From NCBI GenBank assembly GCA_958407555.1, contig CATYJC010000019.1:1-21642 (forward strand): DNA of 21,642 bases, written 5' to 3'. Both the position numbers and the translations under genes were made by a program. Numbering within the stretch: position 1 is the first letter of the stretch; every line of letters starts with the position of its first letter. The stretch is from an uncultured Collinsella sp. GTDB taxonomy: Bacteria; Actinomycetota; Coriobacteriia; Coriobacteriales; Coriobacteriaceae. Positions 14,899 to 21,086 of the stretch are shown here, in pieces. Below the pieces are notes generated by a model, which had not been told where the DNA came from, did no database searches, and saw only the letters and a list, made by a program, of their open reading frames with translations.

Positions 14899-15293
14899 TG
14901 AACGAGCGTATTTCCGTAATGACCGATTTCGGCGAGCTGATTGCCACGCCGTTCGCAGGCGGCATCAGCGTCGATATCAACCTGCCCGATGGGAAGGGCA
15001 GCGGGCAGCTCGCCTTCATCGAGGCGGCGCCGGTTGAGCTTCAGGATGACTACCCGACGCCGGTGCATGTCTTCACCTATGACGGGCGCGACTCGGAACC
15101 GGTGCACCGGACCGATGTCCATCTCGACGGGGAAGCCATGACGCTCGACCCCGTGAAGGGCGTGCCGGTGCATAACGGCGCGCAAGCGCATGACGGTGAT
15201 AGGCGTCCCGCAGATCTCGCCAAGGCCGCGAGCGCGGCGGCGAACCGAACTGCCGGTTCGCATGCGGACGAGGCCGGCGGCATCAAGCACTAG
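14898..15293 (+). CDS. Stand-alone beta module plus tail
   Basis: This 131-residue protein starts at the ATG overlapping the previous stop, with AAGGAG 8 bp upstream. Residues about 7-75 repeat the C-terminal module of the gene at 11947: FGELIAT, GISVDINLPDGKG, YPTPVHVFTYDGRDSEPVHR, then TDVHLDGE. A linker with VPVHNGAQAHD follows, and the tail is DLAKAASAAANRTAG then EAGGIKH. It is essentially one module joined to one tail, showing that both work as units. Function unknown. It is the last gene of the operon starting at 11947. Confidence 0.88.
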   Translation: MNERISVMTDFGELIATPFAGGISVDINLPDGKGSGQLAFIEAAPVELQDDYPTPVHVFTYDGRDSEPVHRTDVHLDGEAMTLDPVKGVPVHNGAQAHDGDRRPADLAKAASAAANRTAGSHADEAGGIKH

Positions 15294-15311
15294 GGCGTCG
15301 ATGCCCACCGG

Positions 15312-15647
15312 CTAACGGATCGTCTTTGCGGGATCGTCTCGGCGGCTGTCGGCTATGCCGGCGGCCGCCGATTTCTTTGCCGCGGCCGCGAGGGTGGCGG
15401 GAGATGCCTTCTCGAGGACGACGGCGACATTCCTGCGGGCCTGCTCGGCCCTCTCCAGGGCCTCCGCATACTCGGCCTCCGCGCGGCGCTTGGCGCCGTA
15501 CAGATCCATGTACTTCGCTGCATTTGCCATATAGTCTGGCGTCCGGTAGCCCAGTGCCGGCGGCGCGTCGATCGCCTGGAGCTCCGCCGGGCGCCATGTC
15601 GGGTTCTTCACGGTATCCTCCAGGACGTCCAGGAACCTCGCGATCAT
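15312..15647 (-). CDS. Small coiled-coil protein with shared tail, on the opposite strand
   Basis: This minus-strand gene encodes 111 residues from the ATG at 15647, preceded by AGGGG 5 nt upstream. The frame stays open to 15764, but that extension is Arg-rich, lacks a ribosome binding site and runs into the palindromic promoter. Residues 1-45 contain NPTWRPAELQAIDAPPALGY. Residues 45-85 form an Ala/Glu/Arg-rich helix (AEAEYAEALERAEQARRNVA), probably coiled coil. The tail is TLAAAAKKSAAAG then AKTIR: the Ala/Lys helix is perfect and the end degenerate. It converges on the operon ending at 15293, with no clear terminator between them. Function unknown. Confidence 0.65.
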   Translation of the reverse strand: MIARFLDVLEDTVKNPTWRPAELQAIDAPPALGYRTPDYMANAAKYMDLYGAKRRAEAEYAEALERAEQARRNVAVVLEKASPATLAAAAKKSAAAGIADSRRDDPAKTIR

Positions 15648-15767
15648 CTCGGCCCCTGGTGAGATATCCCTTCTATCAAGACGAAAACGCAGGGAAAAAC
15701 GAGCGGCACGCCCTGCTAGACGCATCGCGATTTCGAAAGCCCACGAGGGCTCGCAAGGCGTCATTAA

Positions 15768-15830
15768 ATGTAACTAATTGATTTGCTATGTACCATTCAT
15801 AATGGTACATTTATAATTGTTTAGTTACAT
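15768..15830 (+). promoter_or_regulatory. AT-rich promoter with two concentric palindromes
   Basis: Outer arms ATGTAACTAA (15768-15777) and TTAGTTACAT (15821-15830) are exact reverse complements. Inner arms TGTACCATT (15789-15797) and AATGGTACA (15801-15809) are also exact. Both dyads centre on base 15799. A perfect TATAAT lies at 15812-15817, 27 bp before the ribosome binding site-led ATG at 15844 (GAGGAGG at 15831-15837). The inner dyad covers the -35 region. This looks like an autoregulatory operator for the downstream HTH regulator, a common arrangement in toxin-antitoxin modules. The sharp drop in G+C marks acquired DNA. Confidence 0.75.
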
Positions 15831-15843
15831 GAGGAGGCAGGGC

Positions 15844-16833
15844 ATGAGGAAGTACGTCGAGAAGACGCTGCACACGAGAGTCGATTGCGAGCCCGTCGAC
15901 GCCTCGGGGCTCCCCCTCTACTTGAGGGGGCTGTACTCCCTGGAGCGGTGGACCGCCTTCGGCGTGCCGTTCGCCGTGGCCTCCCCCGCCGATAGCCCGA
16001 CGGTGAAGACCATGGCGAAGCACCGCGACGCCCTGGAGGCGGCCCTGGGGACCCCCGTGTCCTTCGCCCTCGAGGGCGCCACGGGCTACAGGGTCGGGCG
16101 GATGCTCGAGGCAGGCCTGCCCTTCATCGCCCCGGACAAGCAGGTGTACCTGCCGTTCTTGGGAATCGCGCTGAGCAGCGGAAGCAGCCACGCGCGCGAC
16201 AGGCGGCAGACAGACGTTGGCGCGTTCTCGCCCCAGGCGCAGCGCCTCGCGCTCATGGCGCTCTACGGCGACCTCGACGGCACCTGCGTCACCCAGGCGG
16301 CAGGCCTCCTCGGCGCGGCGAAGATGACCGCCTCTCGCGCATTCGACGAGCTCGCGGCCGCCGACCCCTCGATCGTCGGCACCGAGGGGCGGCGGCGGGT
16401 GCTGCGCCCCGGCAGGGACAAGATGGCGCTGTGGCGTCGCTTGGAGCCGCGCATGTCGAGCCCGGTCGCGAGGGAGCACCGCCTGGGCCGCGTGCCCGAT
16501 GCGGAGCTTCCCCTTGGCGGGATCTCGGCGCTGTGCGGACTCTCGATGCTGCAGGACGACCCCTGGCCGACCCTCGCCGCGACCAAAGCGCAGGAGCGCG
16601 CCCTGGAGCTGGCGGCCGGCGCGCGCGACGCCGGCCTCGACGAGCCAGAGGATCCCGCGTGCGTGGTGCAGGTGCTGCGCTACGAGCCCGTGCCGGCGCC
16701 GGGATGCGCGGTCGACCCGCTTTCGGCCATCCTGTCCCTTCCCGCCGACGAGAGGGACGACCCGCGCATCGCGGGCGAGATCGAGAACGTTTTGACCCGG
16801 GTGCTTGGAGGCGATCATGAGGGGAATCGATAA
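15844..16833 (+). CDS. HTH regulator/antitoxin-like protein of an AbiE-like module
   Basis: This 329-residue protein starts at the ATG at 15844, preceded by GAGGAGG. Residues about 128-195 form a winged-helix-like region: SPQAQRLALMAL, then TQAAGLLGAAKMTASRAFDEL and a basic wing EGRRRVLRPGRDK. This is followed by LWRRLEPRMSSPVAR and a LPLGGISALCGLSML segment. This order matches, from memory, large HTH proteins annotated as regulators in viral-defence loci (COG5340-like), usually paired with a nucleotidyltransferase. The partner gene overlaps its 3' end by 17 bp. It probably represses its own promoter through the concentric palindromes and neutralises the partner; both roles are inference. It has no Ala/Lys tail, unlike the surrounding cohort. 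Confidence 0.8.
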   Translation: MRKYVEKTLHTRVDCEPVDASGLPLYLRGLYSLERWTAFGVPFAVASPADSPTVKTMAKHRDALEAALGTPVSFALEGATGYRVGRMLEAGLPFIAPDKQVYLPFLGIALSSGSSHARDRRQTDVGAFSPQAQRLALMALYGDLDGTCVTQAAGLLGAAKMTASRAFDELAAADPSIVGTEGRRRVLRPGRDKMALWRRLEPRMSSPVAREHRLGRVPDAELPLGGISALCGLSMLQDDPWPTLAATKAQERALELAAGARDAGLDEPEDPACVVQVLRYEPVPAPGCAVDPLSAILSLPADERDDPRIAGEIENVLTRVLGGDHEGNR

Positions 16834-17566
16834 GTTCAAGGAGCGCTTCGCGGGCCATGACGGCGAGTACGTCCTGATCGGCGGCGGCGCCTGCGACCTG
16901 CTGTTCGGCGAGGCCGGGCAGGACTTCAGGGCCACCAAGGACCTCGACCTGGTCCTTTTGGTGGAGGCGCTGACGCCCGAGTTCGGCCAGGTCTTCTGGG
17001 ATTTCGTCAAGGAGGGCGGGTACGAGAACAGGCAGAAGAGCAGCGGAAAGCCGCAGTTCTACCGGTTCTCCAAGCCGGAGGACCCGGCCTTCCCCGCCAT
17101 GCTGGAACTGTTCGCGCGCACCGACGTCGACCTGCGCGACGCGGAGTCCGGCCTCATGCCGATCCACATCGACGACGAGGTGTCGAGCCTTTCGGCGATC
17201 CTGCTCGACGAGGAATACTACCGGCTGCTCGTCGAGAACAGGACGTCGGCCGGCGGCGTCGCCGTCCTGTCGGTCGAGGGGCTGATCCCCTTCAAGGCCA
17301 AGGCGTGGCTCGACCTTTCCGCCAGGCGGGCGGGCGGCCAGGCCGTCGACGAGAAGAGCGTGAAGAAGCACCGAAACGACGTTTGCCGCCTCGCCACGCT
17401 GCTCGCGGGCGGCGAGCGCCCCGCCATGAGCGAGGGGGTCCGCGCCGACATGCGGCGCTTCCTGGAGGCCTACGAGTCGGACCCCGTCGACCCCAAGGCG
17501 CTCAAGATCAAGGGCGTCGGGGCGCAGCAGGTCGTCGAGGTGCTCAAGAGCGTCTACCTGCGGTAG
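16817..17566 (+). CDS. AbiEii-type nucleotidyltransferase (toxin-like)
   Basis: This 249-residue protein starts at the ATG at 16817, with GGAGG 5 nt upstream, inside the end of the previous gene. The nucleotidyltransferase signature is clear: IGGGACDLLFGE (residues 21-32), then FRATKDLDLVLL with the metal-binding DxD at residues 42-44. Further family-like features are IPFKAKAWLDLSAR (158-170) and VKKHRNDVCRL (182-192). AbiEii and related MenT-type enzymes transfer nucleotides to targets such as tRNA and arrest growth, giving phage defence or element maintenance. Length fits a compact member of the family. The target cannot be told from sequence. It is co-transcribed and translationally coupled with the antitoxin-like gene. 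Confidence 0.85.
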   Translation: MRGIDKFKERFAGHDGEYVLIGGGACDLLFGEAGQDFRATKDLDLVLLVEALTPEFGQVFWDFVKEGGYENRQKSSGKPQFYRFSKPEDPAFPAMLELFARTDVDLRDAESGLMPIHIDDEVSSLSAILLDEEYYRLLVENRTSAGGVAVLSVEGLIPFKAKAWLDLSARRAGGQAVDEKSVKKHRNDVCRLATLLAGGERPAMSEGVRADMRRFLEAYESDPVDPKALKIKGVGAQQVVEVLKSVYLR

Positions 17567-17774
17567 CGCAGCTGTCCGATAGCGCTACCGTGCGGCGTCA
17601 TCTGGGACGGGCCGCAAGGCGCACCCCGCGTCTTTCGTCGCCGACTACCTGCGCCACACCGCAGCTACCGGGTATCTACCAAGTAGTTGCTGGGCGCTAC
17701 TGAGCAGTCCGGCAGGTTGCGAAGGCTGAGCCATAGCTGGACATCGCGTCGTTGCATTCGAGACAAATGGGGGG
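17567..17774. other. Non-coding stretch downstream of the nucleotidyltransferase
   Basis: I see no credible gene, terminator or tRNA here. It lies between the nucleotidyltransferase stop and the presumed end of the IS fragment and reads as degraded DNA. Frames crossing it are broken or have implausible composition. It belongs to the scar region that extends to 18110. Confidence 0.5.
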
Positions 17775-17929
17775 TGCGGACAAATAGTTGGACCGAATCG
17801 GTCCGGTTAGGAGTTCGCGAATGCCGAGCTGCACGGAAGAGCAGAGGCGCAAGGCCGTCGAAAATGGTCGAGGAGTGCGGCGGGTCGGTGACGCGCGCGA
17901 TGCGCAGGCTGGGATACCCCACGCGCCAC
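17775..17929 (+). mobile_element. 5' fragment of an IS3-type element (orfA start, frameshifted)
   Basis: An ATG at 17821 with AGGAG at 17809-17813 begins MPSCTEEQRRKAVE. The reading then continues in the next frame as KMVEECGGSVTRAMRRLGYPTR, which looks like the N-terminal HTH of an IS3-family OrfA. One missing base near 17861 explains the shift (GTCGA-AAATGG where GTCGAGAAAATGG is expected). The frame leaves transposase-like sequence at about 17929, where a sugar transferase fragment begins on the other strand. Upstream, a perfect GGACCGA-A-TCGGTCC dyad (17790-17804) and TGCGGACAAATAG probably belong to the IS left end. The exact end position is a guess. Confidence 0.6.
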
Positions 17930-18108
17930 AAGTCGAGTGCAACTTTCTCCTTCGGCAAAAGGTCATAGCCGCCCCTCACCTGCGCGAGGTCGCTGAGCCC
18001 TGGCTTCACTAGAGTGCGATAGCTCCAGCCGTGAATGCGCTTCTCGAACTCGGCGCAAAAAGCCGGGCGTTCAGGCCTTGGGCCTATAAGCGCCATGTCG
18101 CCATCATC
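17929..18108 (-). pseudogene. C-terminal fragment of a bacterial sugar-phosphate transferase
   Basis: On the minus strand the translation GDMALIGPRPERPAF, then FEKRIHGWSYRTLVKPGLSD, LAQVRGGYD and PKEKVALDL is the conserved C-terminal signature of polyprenyl-phosphate sugar-1-phosphate transferases (Bac_transf type), which start exopolysaccharide synthesis. Only about 60 residues remain. The 3' side is cut by the IS3-type fragment at about 17929. The 5' side joins a specificity-subunit-like frame at about 18108, with the residual GDM codons overlapping that gene's final residues. It is a non-functional remnant left by recombination. Confidence 0.75.
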
Positions 18109-18536
18109 TCGGAATACGCTATGCGCTCCCCTTCGGCCATGTCCGCGGCCCGCGGGCGTATGGTTATCATGTTGCGGGACGTGGCAAGGTCCTGCTCCGC
18201 ATACCCCGCGCTCACCACCATGTAGTCCGCGTACTTGTGCCTGGGCAGCATCCTCGGCATCAGGATATCGCCCGCACGCAGGCGGTAACGGTCCGCCTTG
18301 GCCGCATCGACCCGGATGAGCTCGTCCCCCTCCACCTTTTCCTCCGACATCAGGATGCCTTCCGTCAGGTCTTTCACTGAGATGCGCCTAAGGGTCACCC
18401 CGTCGATGTCGGCGGCCTTCACGCTGTCCCGGGACATCAGGGGAGGCACGACGGCGAAAAGGTCGCCGACCGTGGCCTCGTATCTCCTCAGCATCCCCAG
18501 CATCGACTTCGCATCGAACTTTCGCTCTACGGTCAT
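18084..18536 (-). pseudogene. Truncated type I restriction specificity (HsdS)-like gene
   Basis: This minus-strand frame starts at the ATG at 18536 with GGAG 5 nt upstream and gives 150 residues. The pattern is that of one target-recognition domain of a specificity subunit: VGDLFAVVPPL, a beta segment with VTLRRISVKDLTEG, then YRLRAGDILMPRM and ATSRNMITIRP. About 130 residues match. The last codons (EMMATWRL) come from the joined sugar transferase sequence, so the gene has lost its 3' part. No HsdM or HsdR is nearby. It could be a relic or a half-subunit that is still expressed. It starts divergently from the operon at 18686. Confidence 0.6.
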
Positions 18537-18596
18537 GCCCTCTCCGAACTGACGGGTCTTTTGCAAAAGGATACCCTCGGCGCGGTGGTGGAGGGG

Positions 18597-18651
18597 CGCC
18601 CCTTCCCGTTCGGGAAGGGGCGTTTCCGTGCGGGCTCGCGGCGGGTAGCAT
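18597..18651 (+). promoter_or_regulatory. Palindrome-coupled promoter, copy 6 (29-bp class)
   Basis: CGCCCCTTCCCG (18597-18608), TT, CGGGAAGGGGCG (18611-18622) is a perfect 12-bp dyad around the shared core. TAGCAT (18646-18651) follows the core after exactly 29 bp, and a weak -35 (TTTCCG) is 17 bp upstream. The gene on the left reads away on the minus strand, so there is no plus-strand gene to terminate here. This argues that the palindrome serves initiation of the operon at 18686. Confidence 0.7.
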
Positions 18652-18685
18652 CGATGGGGACAACCGTTTCACTGGAGGTGCCGAC

Positions 18686-20011
18686 ATGGCCGATATCAAC
18701 CCCAATGACAGCGCGACCCTTACCGATGACCTCGAGATCGACAGCTACGATGACGTCGTGAACCTGTTCGGCGCTGACGAGGCCGCCGCGATGCTCGCGG
18801 ATGTCGTCGGCAACCGTTTCAACCGGCAGGAAATCTTGAAGGCCATCCGGAGCGGAGGGGATATCCACCTCGACTACTGGCCCGAATACGGGGAGTACGG
18901 CTATGCCGCGCGCATCTGCGGCGAACTGCTCGCGGACACCTCGCTCGAGTGGGCCGATGGCCTCATCGACCCGGATAAGATCAAGACGCACAAGGGGCTG
19001 ACCGCCGGCGACCTGTCGCATGCCGTCACCTGCGTGCTCACGGACAGGTTCAACGACGGGCTCGATGAGGCGAGACTTGCGGATTGCAAGAATATCGCCG
19101 ATGAGTTCGCCCAGGCAATCGAATCGCGGCTCGGCTCGGGGTGCCTCGGGCGTGAGTCCTATGTCGACAGCGAACGCCTCCGCGGCGACCTGACCGATAA
19201 GTTCGGGTTCTTCTACGACATCGATTTCAGCAGGCTCTCCTTCAAGACCTCGCTCATACTGTCCGTCAACGGCCTGTATTCCGAGGGCGACGTCATCGAC
19301 GCGGCGAGCGACTGGCAGGAAGATTACCTGCCGTGCGTCTGCCATAGGGGCAGCCAGGGCGAGGACGACAGGTGGGAGTACGAGCCCGCCGAGGACTACA
19401 GGCCCTTCACGCGTCCCGCGGACATCCCCGAGAGCATCTTCGACAAGCTGTGCGCCTCGCAGGGCACGACCATCGAGAAGGTCGTCAACGACCCCGTTAC
19501 GCCTTTCGAGCGCAGCTTCCGCGAGGATATCTTCAACATGCCGCAAAATCGCCCTGTCGGGCTCGCGGTCCTGGCAACGCTGCCGCTCGACGCGTTCCTG
19601 GATGCCAGCCTGTCGATGATCTGCCGCGGCGAGGGCGAAAACGCCGGCACGTTCACGGTCAAGCCCGGAACGTATGAACCCATCTTCGGTATCTACGACC
19701 CCGTTGGCGGGTGCGGCGGCACCATGGGTACCGTGCTCGACTGCGATTTCGAGATCGAGCCGCACGACATCTCGTACACGATGATGGAACCCGTGCGCGG
19801 CGAGTGGAAGTCCGACCGCATCGACCTGTACACCCCCCAGGACTGCTTCGGCTTCTCCGATCCCTTCGGAGGGCGCATCGAGTATTCCGAGAAGAAACCC
19901 AAGGCCGTCGTCGCGGTGAAGCCCGACCCCGTCGAACTGGGTCACCGCGCCTCAGTCGCGGCCGGCTCGACCGTCGGCGACCGTGCGCGCGGCGCCGGAA
20001 TCAGGCAGTAG
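18686..20011 (+). CDS. Conjugative-element accessory protein with GIYDPxGGCGG motif
   Basis: This 441-residue protein starts at an ATG with TGGAGG at 18673-18678. Residues about 270-365 show a pattern I recall from uncharacterised proteins of gut conjugative elements: FERSFREDIFNMPQN, then LATLPLDAFLDASLSMI, a KPGTYEP strand, and IFGIYDPVGGCGGTMGTVL leading to an acidic EIEPHDI. Relatives read roughly GLYDPWNGGGSxLEIxLxKDVxLP. The N-terminal 230 residues are acidic and helical with no recognised family, with a Tyr-rich WPEYGEYGYAARICGELL segment. The tail is weak: HRASVAAGSTVG then GAGIRQ. It is the first gene of a two-gene operon. Family placement rests on memory of the motif only. Confidence 0.85.
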   Translation: MADINPNDSATLTDDLEIDSYDDVVNLFGADEAAAMLADVVGNRFNRQEILKAIRSGGDIHLDYWPEYGEYGYAARICGELLADTSLEWADGLIDPDKIKTHKGLTAGDLSHAVTCVLTDRFNDGLDEARLADCKNIADEFAQAIESRLGSGCLGRESYVDSERLRGDLTDKFGFFYDIDFSRLSFKTSLILSVNGLYSEGDVIDAASDWQEDYLPCVCHRGSQGEDDRWEYEPAEDYRPFTRPADIPESIFDKLCASQGTTIEKVVNDPVTPFERSFREDIFNMPQNRPVGLAVLATLPLDAFLDASLSMICRGEGENAGTFTVKPGTYEPIFGIYDPVGGCGGTMGTVLDCDFEIEPHDISYTMMEPVRGEWKSDRIDLYTPQDCFGFSDPFGGRIEYSEKKPKAVVAVKPDPVELGHRASVAAGSTVGDRARGAGIRQ

Positions 20012-20021
20012 GGGTGCCGCC

Positions 20022-20741
20022 ATGGACAATCGGGACGCCAAACGCAAGAGACCCATCACGTGCCTGGAGTCCGGGGCGACCTACGACTCCGCCTACCGGG
20101 CGGCCAAGGAACTCGGTTTCGCCGACTCGCGAAACATCTTCCGCTCCATCCAGCGCGGCACCTGCACCCAAGGGCTGCACTTCTACTATGCCGACGAGCC
20201 CAAGCCGGCTCCGGAGTTCTTCATCCCGCCGAACAGGCCGCCGCGTCCCGTGGTGTGCCTCGATACCGGCGAGACGTTCGAGTCGGCGTTCCAGGCGGGC
20301 CGCGCGTTCGGCATCGCTGCCGGAGGCGTGCGCACATCGGCAAGCACGGGCGTCGAGCGCAACGGACTCCATTTCTACTACGGCGACGAGCCGAAGCCGG
20401 CTCCCGAGTTCTTTAAGGAGCGCCATTCGAAAATCAGATCCATCGTCTGCCTGGAAACCGGCGGGACCTTCATGGGCAACCCGGCGGCGGCCCGTCCCCT
20501 GCACGTATCGCCCGCCGCGATCAGCCAGGCCGTCCGCTACGGATCGCCCGTCAACGGGCTCCACTTCTACCATGGAGACGAGCCGAAACCGGCTCCGGAG
20601 TTCTTCAAACCGGCGAAGGGGAAAGGCGGCAAGAGCCCCGCGGAGGTGGCGGCCGCGGCGAAGAACGCCGCTGCCAAGGGCGCCGCGGGTACCGATGGCC
20701 GTAAGTACGGTATTCAACGGGATCGGCGCGCGGTACAATAG
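20022..20741 (+). CDS. Triple NUMOD1-like repeat protein, tailed
   Basis: This 239-residue protein starts at the ATG at 20022, with AGGGG at 20010-20014; stop-to-start spacing is 10 bp. Three repeats of about 62 residues (10-71, 72-134, 135-198) each run: (I/V)xCLxTGxTF, a short helix with AA/AG, a helix-turn-helix-like stretch, NGLHFYYGDEPKPAPEFF. The pattern resembles NUMOD1-type DNA-binding repeats found beside homing endonucleases and in phage proteins. No nuclease domain is present. The acidic-Pro DEPKPAPEFF segment is nearly identical in all three. The tail is PAEVAAAAKNAAAKGAAG, then TDGRKYGIQ and an extra RDRRAVQ. Likely a DNA-binding protein, possibly a regulator or architectural factor. 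Confidence 0.85.
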   Translation: MDNRDAKRKRPITCLESGATYDSAYRAAKELGFADSRNIFRSIQRGTCTQGLHFYYADEPKPAPEFFIPPNRPPRPVVCLDTGETFESAFQAGRAFGIAAGGVRTSASTGVERNGLHFYYGDEPKPAPEFFKERHSKIRSIVCLETGGTFMGNPAAARPLHVSPAAISQAVRYGSPVNGLHFYHGDEPKPAPEFFKPAKGKGGKSPAEVAAAAKNAAAKGAAGTDGRKYGIQRDRRAVQ

Positions 20742-20754
20742 GTACGGTCGGTAA

Positions 20755-20790
20755 GGCGCCCCCGGTTTCCGGGGGCGCCTTCTTTCGTTT
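20755..20790 (+). terminator. Strong rho-independent terminator
   Basis: GGCGCCCCCGG (20755-20765), loop TTT, CCGGGGGCGCC (20769-20779), then TTCTTTCGTTTT. This 11-bp GC stem with a T-rich tail closes the operon from 18686. Confidence 0.92.
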
Positions 20791-21086
20791 TCGGGGTCGT
20801 GGCAATGTGATGCGCAGGGCCCGCCGGTTTCCGACGGGCCCTGTCGTGTGGGGCTTGCTAATGTTTGATCTCGGGCCCTGCTGGGAGCCTTTCGCCGTCT
20901 TCCGGGCAAGGGCCATGGCTGCGGCCACCATGCCATTCAGGTTCAGATTAGTCCGGCTTGATGAAGATGCGGACAGCTTTCCAGGGAGGGAGACTTTGGA
21001 GAGGGTGTGGGACGGTATTCTTGGGGTAGATGGTTTAAACTTAGACCACTCGGGTATAGTTGTTGAGAGGAGACAGGAGGGTTTCA
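20791..21086. other. Intergenic stretch with a second hairpin and a promoter region
   Basis: A second hairpin, CAGGGCCCG (20815-20823) with CGGGCCCTG (20835-20843), follows the terminator without a U-tract. The next 190 bp hold no convincing gene on either strand. Near the end, TATAGT (21055-21060) is a plausible -10. GGTTTAA-AC-TTAGACC (21032-21047) is an inverted repeat with one mismatch, lying upstream of that -10, where an autoregulator could bind. The ribosome binding site AGGAGG is at 21075-21080. Confidence 0.55.

Noticed and set aside
675..15293. Terminal GG motifs as Pup- or ubiquitin-like conjugation tags
   Set aside because: Pup ends in GGQ/GGE, and ubiquitin-like modifiers end in or are processed to GG. 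Here the Gly residues are followed by KH, IKH or KHI, and the proteins are large and diverse.
15648..15764. N-terminal extension of the minus-strand gene at 15312-15647
   Set aside because: There is no ribosome binding site at 15764, the residues are Arg/Phe-rich and unlike the rest, and the region precedes the AT-rich promoter. The ATG at 15647 with AGGGG is better.
17665..18096. A single intact minus-strand gene of 143 codons
   Set aside because: Only the first part is sugar transferase-like. The rest is read antisense through an IS3-type fragment and unrelated DNA, so it is a fused remnant.
566..18651. Palindromes as plain terminators only
   Set aside because: At 8608 a separate terminator precedes the palindrome, at 18603 there is no upstream plus-strand gene, most copies lack a U-tract, and spacing to the -10 is fixed.
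18533..19945. Minus-strand open frame of 470 codons
   Set aside because: It is antisense to the gene at 18686, has no ribosome binding site, and its end covers the palindrome promoter.
20022..20741. CRISPR-like spaced repeats
   Set aside because: The repeats (about 188 bp period) are in frame and encode conserved protein motifs. No short direct-repeat array is seen anywhere in the window.
20840..20940. Minus-strand Ala-rich stretch (MVAAAMALARKTAKG) resembling the shared tail
   Set aside because: No stop follows at the right place, there is no Gly-Lys-His end and no supported gene upstream. A chance match is likely.
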